A program made the position numbers and the translations under genes. Below the pieces are notes generated by a model. That model was not told where the DNA came from. It ran no database searches and saw only the letters and a program-made list of their open reading frames with translations. 26,799 bases of DNA from JAWBOW01 sp038825775. GTDB lineage: Archaea > Nanobdellota > Nanobdellia > Woesearchaeales > WAPY01. This document shows, one piece after another, positions 7,286 to 14,161 of the stretch (the first letter of the stretch is position 1; each line of letters opens with the position of its first letter). The stretch covers positions 1 to 26,799 of the forward strand of contig JAWBOW010000008.1 of the NCBI GenBank assembly GCA_038825775.1. Reading direction: 5' to 3'.

Positions 7286-8017
7286 ATGCCAAAGTGGAAG
7301 GAAACTTTTGAGGTTTGGCAGGATGTTTTTGATAATTTTACAATAAACAATCTTAGAATTTTAATTAACAAGGGAGTTTTTGAAGAGCTTAAAGGCAATA
7401 TTGCTGTTGGAAAAGAATCAAATGTTTTCTTTGCATTCACAAAAAAGAATGAAAAAGTTATAGTTAAGATTTATAGGTTGCAGACAGCTGATTTTAAGAG
7501 GATGTATCTTTACATTAGAGGAGACCCAAGGTTTAAGGGTTTGGCAAACAAGAGAAGAAAAGTAATCTTTGCTTGGTGTCAGAGAGAATTTAGGAATTTG
7601 ATAAATGCTCAAAGAGCAGGAATAAACGCTCCAAAACCAATAGCGTTTCAAAAGAATATTTTAGTCATGGAATTCATAGGCAAAGACGATCCTGCTCCTA
7701 AAATAAAGGACTCTTTACCAGAGGATGTTGAAGGGTTTGCAAAGCAGGTATTTAATAATATAAAAAGATTTGCAGTTCATGGTTTTGTTCATGGTGATTT
7801 ATCAGAATTTAATATTTTAAATCATGAGGGAAAACCATACTTTATTGATTTGAGCCACGCAACCCCAACTAGGAATCAGGATTCTTTAAATTATTTGTCA
7901 AGGGATGTTTTTAATGTTTGCAGATTCTTTAATAGTGTTCTAAAAGAAGAAAGGTTTAATGCTGAGGAAATTGTTGAAAAAATAATAAAAAAAATACCTC
8001 CTGACAAACTACCATAA
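7286..8017 (+). CDS. rio1: RIO1-type serine protein kinase
   Basis: A 243-aa atypical kinase/ATPase acting in maturation of the small ribosomal subunit. Visible features are the nucleotide-binding loop VGKESNVFFA (41-50), ATP-contacting Lys61 in VIVKIYR, the RIO1-type insert with RMYLYIRGDPRF and KRRKVIFAWCQREFRNL (90-105), hinge VMEFIG, catalytic loop HGDLSEFNIL (169-178, Asp171), and metal-binding FIDLSHA (Asp188). The STGKEA-like loop and the RGDPRF insert distinguish RIO1 from RIO2, and no winged helix precedes the kinase fold. Starts at ATG 7286 behind a TATA-like box. It is divergent from the KH/Top6 cluster and converges on the truncated helicase gene with only 4 bp between stops. Confidence 0.96.
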   Translation: MPKWKETFEVWQDVFDNFTINNLRILINKGVFEELKGNIAVGKESNVFFAFTKKNEKVIVKIYRLQTADFKRMYLYIRGDPRFKGLANKRRKVIFAWCQREFRNLINAQRAGINAPKPIAFQKNILVMEFIGKDDPAPKIKDSLPEDVEGFAKQVFNNIKRFAVHGFVHGDLSEFNILNHEGKPYFIDLSHATPTRNQDSLNYLSRDVFNVCRFFNSVLKEERFNAEEIVEKIIKKIPPDKLP

Positions 8018-8021
8018 ATCT

Positions 8022-8699
8022 TTATTTAGAATTCTCAAAAAAGGTGATTTTAGAATTGTAAAAAACACCCTTTTTTAGTTTAACCGGTCTCCAATCATCC
8101 AGTATTAATTCTGCATCAAGCCATTCTGCTAAAACTCTCGGGTTGCCTATTGTTGCTGAGAGAGCAATTATTTGAACCTTTTTCAAAACTTGTTTTAACA
8201 ATGTTATTAGAATTTCAAGAGTTGGTCCTCTTTCAAAATCATTTAGTAAGTGTATTTCGTCAATAACAACGACCTTTAACATTGGAATCCAAGGAGCATT
8301 ATGTCTTATTAAAGAATCAAGTTTTTCAGAAGTTGTTATTATTAAATCATAATCCATCAGATAAGCGTCTGCAGAATCAAAATCCCCTATGGATAAAGCA
8401 ATTCTTATTAAGTGAGAATATCTTTTTTTGAAATCATTGTATTTCTCATTTGCCAAAGCCTTCAAAGGAACAATGTAAATTGCTTTTCCCCCTTTTGATA
8501 GTATCGTGTTTATCATTGTTAATTCTGCTATCAGTGTTTTTCCAGAAGCAGTGGGAGTGCATACTAAAAGGTTCTTTCCATTAAGAAGTCCTGCTTTTAT
8601 CGCCTTTTCCTGAGCAGGCCTTAATTCACTTATTCCTTCTTTTTCTAATACTTCATAAAATTCCTCTTTTAGGAGATTTTTTATTTCTTTTATGTTCAT
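8022..8699 (-). CDS. Hel308/Ski2-type DNA helicase, N-terminal RecA domain only
   Basis: A 225-aa frame holding only the first RecA domain of a Hel308-like SF2 helicase: Q-motif Gln30 (RPAQEKAI), Walker A TPTASGKT (48-55), motif Ia VPLKALANEK (77-86), DEIH (147-150) and SAT (181-183). It ends shortly after WRPVKLKKGVFYN, exactly where the linker to RecA2 begins in full-length proteins of roughly 700 aa. The second RecA, winged-helix, ratchet and HLH domains are absent, and downstream lies rio1 on the other strand, with no continuation in any frame. All motifs of the retained domain are intact, so a split gene with its C-terminal half elsewhere is as likely as decay. ATG 8699 almost touches the stop of the upstream membrane-protein gene (1 bp apart). 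Confidence 0.9.
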   Translation of the reverse strand: MNIKEIKNLLKEEFYEVLEKEGISELRPAQEKAIKAGLLNGKNLLVCTPTASGKTLIAELTMINTILSKGGKAIYIVPLKALANEKYNDFKKRYSHLIRIALSIGDFDSADAYLMDYDLIITTSEKLDSLIRHNAPWIPMLKVVVIDEIHLLNDFERGPTLEILITLLKQVLKKVQIIALSATIGNPRVLAEWLDAELILDDWRPVKLKKGVFYNSKITFFENSK

Positions 8700-8700
8700 T

Positions 8701-9207
8701 TTAAAGTTCCTCTCTTTTTAGCACCTCAATAAAGAAAATAATTAACAAACCAAGAATTAGAAACCAAAAATACAATGGGAGTTCTTTTGGAATAACCTTG
8801 TTAATAAAAAAACTTGTGTTTTCAATATAAAATTTTTCATTATAATTTTCATTTACAAAATAATATCCAATTATTGTTTTGTTCCCATAATTGCATAACA
8901 ATTCATAATTTATCTCAGAATCATTTGATACTTTTGCATAAATTTTATTCTTTAAGATCAAAGAGGTTCCATGTTCTCCAGGTGTGCAATCCTTTGGAAT
9001 TTCATCATAAACTTCTATTGTTTCATTTGTTATTATAGAAATTTTAACTAATACCGTGTTCTTATTCCTTTCGTTAAAAAAGATTTCTCTTTTTACAAAA
9101 TTCTCTGCACTAGATGTTTTTGCAAAAAAGAAAATAGAACATAATATTATTACTAATATTATTACTAGTATCATCATTAAATATTTCTTTTTAGTTGTGC
9201 TTAGCAT
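8701..9207 (-). CDS. Small membrane protein with external domain between two TM helices
   Basis: Not recognised; 168 aa. A basic start (MLSTTKKKYL) is followed by a hydrophobic helix at ~10-28. Residues ~30-140 form a probable beta-rich outside domain containing two Cys (in PKDCTPGE and ELLCNYG) that may form a disulfide, and several NxS/T sequons. A second hydrophobic helix at ~143-162 ends in charged KREEL. The segment ETIEVYDEIPKDC resembles the VYDxIP stretches seen in other archaeal surface membrane proteins, but that is only an impression. Same strand and 1 bp before the truncated helicase, so probably cotranscribed with it; a functional link is not evident. Confidence 0.75.
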   Translation of the reverse strand: MLSTTKKKYLMMILVIILVIILCSIFFFAKTSSAENFVKREIFFNERNKNTVLVKISIITNETIEVYDEIPKDCTPGEHGTSLILKNKIYAKVSNDSEINYELLCNYGNKTIIGYYFVNENYNEKFYIENTSFFINKVIPKELPLYFWFLILGLLIIFFIEVLKREEL

Positions 9208-9266
9208 AAAACCACCAAATAGTGAATTTTAAACTTATAATTTTTTGCTCTTTATTTAAAACTTAA

Positions 9267-9659
9267 TTATTTTTTATTTTCTTTGTTCTTTATTACAATC
9301 CAATTTTTATCATTAATTCTTAAAAGAGTGTATTTTCCATTAAATCTCTTTCCATTGAGCACAAAAACAATCTTTTTGGGATTTCTCTCTAAAAGCTCAA
9401 AATTTCCAGAATCAAAAATTTTTACCTTTCCAGCTCCATAAAATCCTTCTGGAATCTCTCCTTCAAAATTAATATAATCCAAATCATGATCCTCTGTTTG
9501 AACAGCCAACCTTCTTATTCCTGTTTTTTCAGGCAGACCTTTTGGAACAGCCCAACTCTTTAAAACATTATCAAGTTCTAATCTAAAATCAAAGTGATGG
9601 GTTCTTGAAAAATGTTCCTGCACAACAAACCTGTTTTTTTCACTTGTTTTTTTACTCAT
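9267..9659 (-). CDS. Stand-alone LigD-type DNA 3'-phosphoesterase (PE) domain
   Basis: A 130-aa protein corresponding to the PE module of bacterial LigD, which removes 3'-phosphates and ribonucleotides from DNA ends to leave clean 3'-OH. Active-site residues match in spacing the His42/His48/Asp50/Arg52/His84 set of Pseudomonas LigD: His16, His22, Asp24, Arg26 (VVQEHFSRTHHFDFRLE) and His58 (QTEDHDL). SWAVPKG and IPEGFYGAGKV are further family signatures. The ligase and polymerase modules are absent, as in other archaeal stand-alone PEs. Start ATG 9659 is preferred over GTG 9677 because a TATA-like box at ~9686-9695 would give a leaderless message at 9659. No Ku or ligase gene is in the window, so its repair partner is unknown. 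Confidence 0.93.
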   Translation of the reverse strand: MSKKTSEKNRFVVQEHFSRTHHFDFRLELDNVLKSWAVPKGLPEKTGIRRLAVQTEDHDLDYINFEGEIPEGFYGAGKVKIFDSGNFELLERNPKKIVFVLNGKRFNGKYTLLRINDKNWIVIKNKENKK

Positions 9660-9680
9660 AATATTAGATAATAACACAAA

Positions 9681-9696
9681 ATTTTTAAATATTTGT
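9681..9696. promoter_or_regulatory. Shared AT box of divergent PE and trmI genes
   Basis: ATTTTTAAATATTTGT lies between start codons 9659 (minus) and 9714 (plus), 54 bp apart. It is nearly palindromic, so it can be read as a TATA box both ways (ATATTTAAAA on minus, TTTTTAAATA on plus), each 20-35 nt from its start codon. Both genes would then give leaderless messages. Confidence 0.5.
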
Positions 9697-9713
9697 TTAT
9701 TAGAAGAGAATTT

Positions 9714-10451
9714 ATGAGAGATTATAAAGTTGAGAGAATTTTATACTCTGAAAACAGAGTTTTTTATGTTCCTTCTATTGAAAATGATTTTCACACACAA
9801 TATGGATATATAAAAAAGAGTGATTTAAAAAAGAGGAGTGGGATTGTAAAAACAAACCTTGGAAAAAAATTCTTTATAATGCCTCCAAGTTATAGGGACT
9901 TATTTGAAAGATTGTTAAGAGGTCCTCAAATAATAACAATAAAAGACATTAGTATTATAGCTTTTGAGACAGGAATAAACAAGAACAGCGTTGTTGTTGA
10001 TGCAGGAACTGGCTCAGGAGCTCTTGCAATAATGTTGTCTTTAATATCAAAAAGAGTTATAAGTTATGAGATTAGGAAAGAATTCTATAATATTGCTTTA
10101 AAAAACAAGCAGTTGTTTGGATTAAAAAATCTTATTCTAAAAAACAAGGATTTAAAGCAAATTTCTGAAAAGAATGTTGATGTTATTGTTTTAGACATGC
10201 CACAACCTTGGGATTATTTAGAAGAGTGTATAAGTGCTCTTAAAATAGGCGGTTACTTAGTTACTTACTTGCCTAATGTAAATCAAGTAATGAAGAACAT
10301 AGAAGAGCAGAGCAAATTCAAGAACTTGATTCATGTAAAAACATTAGAGGTTCTTTCCAGAGAATGGTTGGTAAACGAAAAACAATCAAGGCCAAAAACA
10401 GAGATGCTCGGACACACTGGCTTTATAACAATCTCAAGGAGAATAATATAA
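9714..10451 (+). CDS. trmI: tRNA (adenine-N1)-methyltransferase TrmI (m1A57/58)
   Basis: A 245-aa class I AdoMet-dependent methyltransferase that makes m1A in the T-loop of tRNAs (positions 57/58 in archaea). An N-terminal beta domain (~1-65) precedes RGPQIITIKD (70-79), the TrmI substrate-side signature. AdoMet motif I is VVDAGTGSGAL (93-104), and motif IV is VLDMPQPWDYL (158-168), the family's DxPxPW. The C-terminal RPKTEMLGHTGF is a TrmI hallmark. The frame extends upstream to TTG 9693, but ATG 9714 lies ~25 nt from the shared AT box and is preferred. It acts as a tetramer in studied homologues. Divergent from the 3'-phosphoesterase gene. Confidence 0.95.
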   Translation: MRDYKVERILYSENRVFYVPSIENDFHTQYGYIKKSDLKKRSGIVKTNLGKKFFIMPPSYRDLFERLLRGPQIITIKDISIIAFETGINKNSVVVDAGTGSGALAIMLSLISKRVISYEIRKEFYNIALKNKQLFGLKNLILKNKDLKQISEKNVDVIVLDMPQPWDYLEECISALKIGGYLVTYLPNVNQVMKNIEEQSKFKNLIHVKTLEVLSREWLVNEKQSRPKTEMLGHTGFITISRRII

Positions 10452-10526
10452 TAACAACCAAATTTAAAAAACAACATTTTATAAATAAAAATTATTTATA
10501 AGTAAAAACAAAATATTTTTTTCAAG

Positions 10527-11114
10527 ATGATAAACAAACTTAGCGGTTTTTCGTTAATAGAAAAACTTGGAATAGAGCACCCTGACTGGAAAATAGTAAG
10601 GGCAGAAATATCCGATAGTATTATAAATTCTCTCAAAGATGACGATATTTATACTGTAAGAACAGCAGTTGAGTCAGGAGATGACTTTGGGCTTCCAAGA
10701 TTTGTTGGACTTACAGGCTATAGCATAAAGCAGAGGATAAACGATTTGCTTTCAGAGTTTGAAAACCTTAAAGAAGTTTACCTAATAATATATCCTTATT
10801 TTAAGGCAGAGTTTAGCGGTAACATTCTAATAAGATTTGGTTTAAAAACAACAGTAATTATAGAAAGTTGTGAGGGAAGCTTGTGGAACCTCACAGAAAA
10901 CAACATAGTTGATTACAAAGCAATTTTAGAATTTAACGATTCCTTTGAAATCGTTAAGCAAGAATCGGATATTCCAAAATGGGAAGAGCTAAAAAACAAA
11001 GTAGTAAAAATAGTTCGAGAGTTAAAAAAATTGGCAAGCGAGAGAGAAATCATAATTGAGTGGAGTTTTAACGGAGAGAAATTTATTTTTTACGAATTGA
11101 AGAGTTTAAACTAA
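10527..11114 (+). CDS. Small PPDK/PEP-synthase N-domain-like protein
   Basis: A 195-aa protein whose ends resemble parts of the ATP-grasp domain of pyruvate phosphate dikinase/PEP synthase. VRTAVESGDDFGLPRFVGLT (44-63) sits where those enzymes have VRSSAxxEDxxxxSFAGQ, and IIIEWSFNGEKFIFYELK near the C-terminus sits where they have the strand leading to LQARP. The part between is short, and the His and PEP-binding domains are missing. The catalytic role is therefore doubtful; it may be a degenerate or regulatory derivative. ATG 10527 follows a TATA-like TTATTTATAAG at ~10492-10502 and looks leaderless. It precedes metK on the same strand but metK has its own promoter. Family assignment is tentative. 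Confidence 0.55.
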   Translation: MINKLSGFSLIEKLGIEHPDWKIVRAEISDSIINSLKDDDIYTVRTAVESGDDFGLPRFVGLTGYSIKQRINDLLSEFENLKEVYLIIYPYFKAEFSGNILIRFGLKTTVIIESCEGSLWNLTENNIVDYKAILEFNDSFEIVKQESDIPKWEELKNKVVKIVRELKKLASEREIIIEWSFNGEKFIFYELKSLN

Positions 11115-11162
11115 ATATCCTCTATTTTGTTTATTCAAAATTAAAATAAAAATAATTCTTAA

Positions 11163-11182
11163 AATATTCCTATTGGAATATT
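11163..11182. promoter_or_regulatory. Perfect 8-bp inverted repeat upstream of metK (possible operator)
   Basis: AATATTCC-TATT-GGAATATT: two perfect 8-nt arms around a 4-nt spacer, located 12 bp upstream of the metK TATA-like box and 53 bp before its start codon. Position and symmetry fit a dimeric transcription factor site. It contains GG/CC in an otherwise A/T-only intergenic stretch. A bidirectional terminator for the upstream gene is a less likely alternative. Confidence 0.45.
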
Positions 11183-11194
11183 AATTTCAATAAA

Positions 11195-11232
11195 ATTTTT
11201 AAACTTGTAGCACATTTTTAATTTTTGGTGAT
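11195..11232 (+). promoter_or_regulatory. metK TATA-like box and Shine-Dalgarno
   Basis: TTTTTAAACTTG at about 11195-11206 matches the TATA-like boxes seen before rio1. GGTGAT at 11227-11232 lies 3 nt before ATG 11236 and fits an archaeal Shine-Dalgarno site, so this message has a short leader. Confidence 0.55.
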
Positions 11233-11235
11233 AAA

Positions 11236-12396
11236 ATGAAAAAAATACTAACTGCAGAATCTGTCACTCAAGGACATCCTGATAAGATGTGCGATATAAT
11301 CTCAGATGCAATACTCGATGCAATAATAGAAAAAGATCCTAATGCAAGGGTTGCATGCGAGACATTTACAACAAGAGGACTAATAATAGTGGGAGGAGAA
11401 ATAACAACAAACACATACGTTGAAATTCCAGATATTGTTAGAACAACAATTAAAGAAATAGGTTATGATGATGAAGAACTTGGTCTTGATTATAATACTG
11501 TTGGAGTTTTAGTTTCTATACAACCTCAAAGCCCGGACATAGCAATAGGGGTTAATGAAACTGAAAAGCACGAAGAAGGAGCTGGTGATCAAGGAATTAT
11601 GATCGGATACGCTTGTGATGAAACAAAAGAACTTTTACCATTACCAACATCGCTTGCAAAAAAACTTACTAGAAGGTTAGAAGAAGTGAGAAAGAAAAGA
11701 ATAATCCCTTATTTAAGACCTGATGGAAAATCACAAGTTAGTATTTTGTATGAAGACGATAAGCCAAAATACTTGACAAATGTAGTTATAGCAGCACAGC
11801 ACAATCCTAATGTTAGTTTAAAAAAATTGAGAAAGGATATTTTTGAAAAGGTTATAAAACCAGTTTGTAGAGAATATCTTACAAAAGAAACAAAAATAAT
11901 AATAAATGGAACTGGAAGATTCATTATAGGAGGACCACAAGCAGACACAGGGCTTACAGGAAGAAAGGTTGTTATTGACAATTATGGTCCAATAGTTCCT
12001 GCTGGTGGTGGAGCATTTTCTGGCAAGGATCCAACAAAGGTTGATAGGAGTGCTGCTTACATGGCAAGATATATTGCTAAAAATGTTGTTAAAGCAGGAC
12101 TCGCAAAAAAATGCTTGGTTAGAATAAGCTATGCAATTGGAATTGCTGAACCAACAAGCTTTGACATTGATTGCTTTAACACAAATAAAATCCCTGAGGA
12201 AAAAATAAAGGAAATTTGTATGAAAGTTTTTCCATTAAAACCAAAACAGATAATAGAATATTTAAAACTTAAAAGGCCAATCTACAAAAAAACAGCAATG
12301 TTAGGACATTTTGGAGTTGAGATTGAAGATTTCACTTGGGAAAAAACTGATAAAGTTGAGATTTTAAGAAATGAAGCTTTTGCCAAAACAAAATAA
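11236..12396 (+). CDS. metK: S-adenosylmethionine synthetase, bacterial/eukaryotic type
   Basis: Makes AdoMet from ATP and methionine. At 386 aa it is collinear with bacterial/eukaryotic MetK: AESVTQGHPDKMCDIISDAI (8-27, catalytic His14), GAGDQGIMIGYA (115-126, ATP/methionine site), GLTGRK (239-244), and the phosphate-binding GGGAFSGKDPTKVDRSAAY (257-275). The C-terminal TAMLGHFG is also typical. It is not the separate archaeal AdoMet synthetase family (COG1812) found in most archaea, so horizontal acquisition by this lineage is inferred. Starts at ATG 11236 behind GGTGAT. The product feeds methyltransferases such as TrmI encoded 0.8 kb upstream. Confidence 0.97.
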   Translation: MKKILTAESVTQGHPDKMCDIISDAILDAIIEKDPNARVACETFTTRGLIIVGGEITTNTYVEIPDIVRTTIKEIGYDDEELGLDYNTVGVLVSIQPQSPDIAIGVNETEKHEEGAGDQGIMIGYACDETKELLPLPTSLAKKLTRRLEEVRKKRIIPYLRPDGKSQVSILYEDDKPKYLTNVVIAAQHNPNVSLKKLRKDIFEKVIKPVCREYLTKETKIIINGTGRFIIGGPQADTGLTGRKVVIDNYGPIVPAGGGAFSGKDPTKVDRSAAYMARYIAKNVVKAGLAKKCLVRISYAIGIAEPTSFDIDCFNTNKIPEEKIKEICMKVFPLKPKQIIEYLKLKRPIYKKTAMLGHFGVEIEDFTWEKTDKVEILRNEAFAKTK

Positions 12397-12410
12397 TAAA
12401 TGATCTTATT

Positions 12411-12824
12411 TTATTCACCCTCATTAATTTCCTTTTTCTTTATTGTAATTTTTGGCACATAAACCTCAAATAAACTATTTATTTTACTTCTTTCATACAA
12501 AATTTTTTTGTCAATAATATTTGCAAGATTTTCATCCTGTTCTTTTATTTCACCATCTACAATTAAAACCCATTTTTCCTCATAATCTATATATTTTTTT
12601 ACAAAGTTGTTAATAAAATTTTTAGCTTCAATCCACTTATTTCTGTATTTTTCATTCAAAGAATCTCTTTTAGAAAAACAAAGCTTAGAAAACTTTAAGT
12701 ATAAATCAAAGAGTTCATAATTCTTTGAAAAGGACATTTCATAGTTTTTCTTGTCTTCAAATTCTTTTACTTCCTTGTTTTTCTCTTCTATCTTATTTAT
12801 TAAGTCCTCTAGCTCTTCCAACAT
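12411..12824 (-). CDS. Small coiled-coil protein with DUF5678-like C-terminus
   Basis: A 137-aa protein. Residues ~1-70 form charged helices likely to coil (LEELEDLINKIEEKNKEV). The C-terminal part, EEKWVLIVDGEIKEQDEN followed by a helix and FEVYVPK, resembles the short DUF5678 fold: a strand with W-V-x-x-x-x-G, a helix, then a strand ending in VP. That family is common in archaea and of unknown function. The start ATG 12824 is preceded by a purine-rich GAAGAGG. It lies 61 bp behind the membrane/coiled-coil gene on the same strand, and the two may form a unit. It ends 14 bp from the convergent metK stop. Confidence 0.6.
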   Translation of the reverse strand: MLEELEDLINKIEEKNKEVKEFEDKKNYEMSFSKNYELFDLYLKFSKLCFSKRDSLNEKYRNKWIEAKNFINNFVKKYIDYEEKWVLIVDGEIKEQDENLANIIDKKILYERSKINSLFEVYVPKITIKKKEINEGE

Positions 12825-12885
12825 AAATTCCTCTTCTCAAAACATCTGTAATTTTTTTATCTTAGCATCTAACTATTATTTATTA

Positions 12886-13995
12886 TTAATATTTAAAACC
12901 TGAAAAAATATACTCTTTAATCTTATTATTCAAGTCATTATAACTACCTTTTAAAACCCAAGTTTCTCCCTTAGGAGTTTTTTCAATGCTAACAACAGAA
13001 TTTGGTATGTAAAATAAGAAGTTCTCAGGTAGATTTCTCACATTTTCAATTCTCAAATTTTTATCATAGTTCTCTCTTATATTGTATAACATCTTTGTGA
13101 AGTCATTAATAAGTTTAATCCTTCCTTGTGTGCTTAGATCATCATAATATTTTCCAAGAACCAAATCAAGATATTCTGCAACCTTATGAGTCACTGTCTC
13201 TCCTTTACCAAGCATTACAGCAGTATAAACTGGTTTTTTTGCCGACTCTTCTATACTTAAAATTTGGTTTTTAAGATTTGAATTTTCTTCTTCTAATAAA
13301 TTATAATTTTCATTTAATTCCCTAATTTGTTCTTCATAAACATGCTTTTGGGATTCTAATTTCTTCTCAAATTTATCATTTATTACTTTATAAGTTGTTA
13401 GAGAACAAACTAGTGCAGCAATTCCAGCAGTCACTCCAATAATTATTCCGGGTTTAACTTTATCTTTGTTTTTTTCATTAGTTCTTTTCTCTTTTTCACC
13501 CTTTGCAAAATATTCTTGCTTTTTAGAAATTCCTTCTATGTTTATGCTCTTGTATTCCTTGCTTAGAACCTCTGAGTAAAATTCTTTTAGGATGTTGCTT
13601 ATTCCTTCCATATTCTCTTTTTTTAGAATAACCTCATAATCTTTGCTGTGTATCTTATCTCCAAATTCAACAGCATAATTAAAAAATTCTTTTGCTTTAT
13701 CATAAAGCCCGTGCATTAATGATAAATAACCAAGTATTCTTGCATTACTCTTTATGTCAAATCCCTTTTCCAAGAAATTCCTTTTTTCTTTTAATTCTTT
13801 TTCTTCCAATGCTTTTTGTTCCAAAAACTTTAGTCTTTCATTCAAATATTCTTCCTTGTTGTTGCTCAAAACATAATCTTTTGGAAGGTTTAAGGGGATT
13901 GTTTGCTTTAAAATATTAATCAGCTCTTCTCTTTCAGAAACCTCTCTGTTGTTGAATTCTTTATTTATTAGTTCTTCAAGCAATCTTTCAGGCAT
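12886..13995 (-). CDS. Membrane protein with TPR-like cytoplasmic part, one TM helix and coiled coil
   Basis: Not recognised; 369 aa from ATG 13995. Residues ~50-150 are helical with a TPR-like pair (ILGYLSLMHGLYDKAKEFFN). A Lys-rich stretch precedes one hydrophobic helix at ~183-201 (GIIIGVTAGIAALVCSL). A coiled coil follows at ~207-251, then a small C-terminal domain with GKGETVTHKVAEYLDL and FLFYIPNSV, which faintly recalls a LysM-like pattern with an insertion (low confidence). The positive-inside rule puts the N-terminus in the cytoplasm and the coiled coil outside. ATG 13995 is chosen because GGGGGTGGT ends 4 nt before it (14000-14008), although the frame extends to 14010. Divergent from the surface-protein gene, so a cell-surface link is possible. 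Confidence 0.75.
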   Translation of the reverse strand: MPERLLEELINKEFNNREVSEREELINILKQTIPLNLPKDYVLSNNKEEYLNERLKFLEQKALEEKELKEKRNFLEKGFDIKSNARILGYLSLMHGLYDKAKEFFNYAVEFGDKIHSKDYEVILKKENMEGISNILKEFYSEVLSKEYKSINIEGISKKQEYFAKGEKEKRTNEKNKDKVKPGIIIGVTAGIAALVCSLTTYKVINDKFEKKLESQKHVYEEQIRELNENYNLLEEENSNLKNQILSIEESAKKPVYTAVMLGKGETVTHKVAEYLDLVLGKYYDDLSTQGRIKLINDFTKMLYNIRENYDKNLRIENVRNLPENFLFYIPNSVVSIEKTPKGETWVLKGSYNDLNNKIKEYIFSGFKY

Positions 13996-14161
13996 TAAGA
14001 CCACCCCCAAGACAATAAAATACCTTCTTTGTTTAAAAACTTTTCTTTCAAATTTAAAAACTCTCGAAAATTATAACCACTTGGTAATAAAGAAATTAAG
14101 AAAGATTTAAATATTTTAAAAATTTTAAAGCGTCTTAGTAAAAAAAAGCGGGGGTGTTTTA
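13996..14161. promoter_or_regulatory. Divergent promoter region with G-rich Shine-Dalgarno sites for both genes
   Basis: Minus-strand GGGGGTGGT (14000-14008) precedes ATG 13995; plus-strand GGGGGTG (14150-14156) precedes ATG 14162. TATA-like AT-rich boxes for the plus gene include ATTTAAATATTTTA at 14105-14118. Both messages would have leaders, unlike the leaderless genes elsewhere in the window, which suggests strong ribosome loading on both. Confidence 0.5.

Noticed and set aside
7286..8021. Possible frameshifted continuation of the helicase into the rio1 region
   Set aside because: No RecA2 motifs are visible on the minus strand there, and the plus strand is a full RIO1 kinase.
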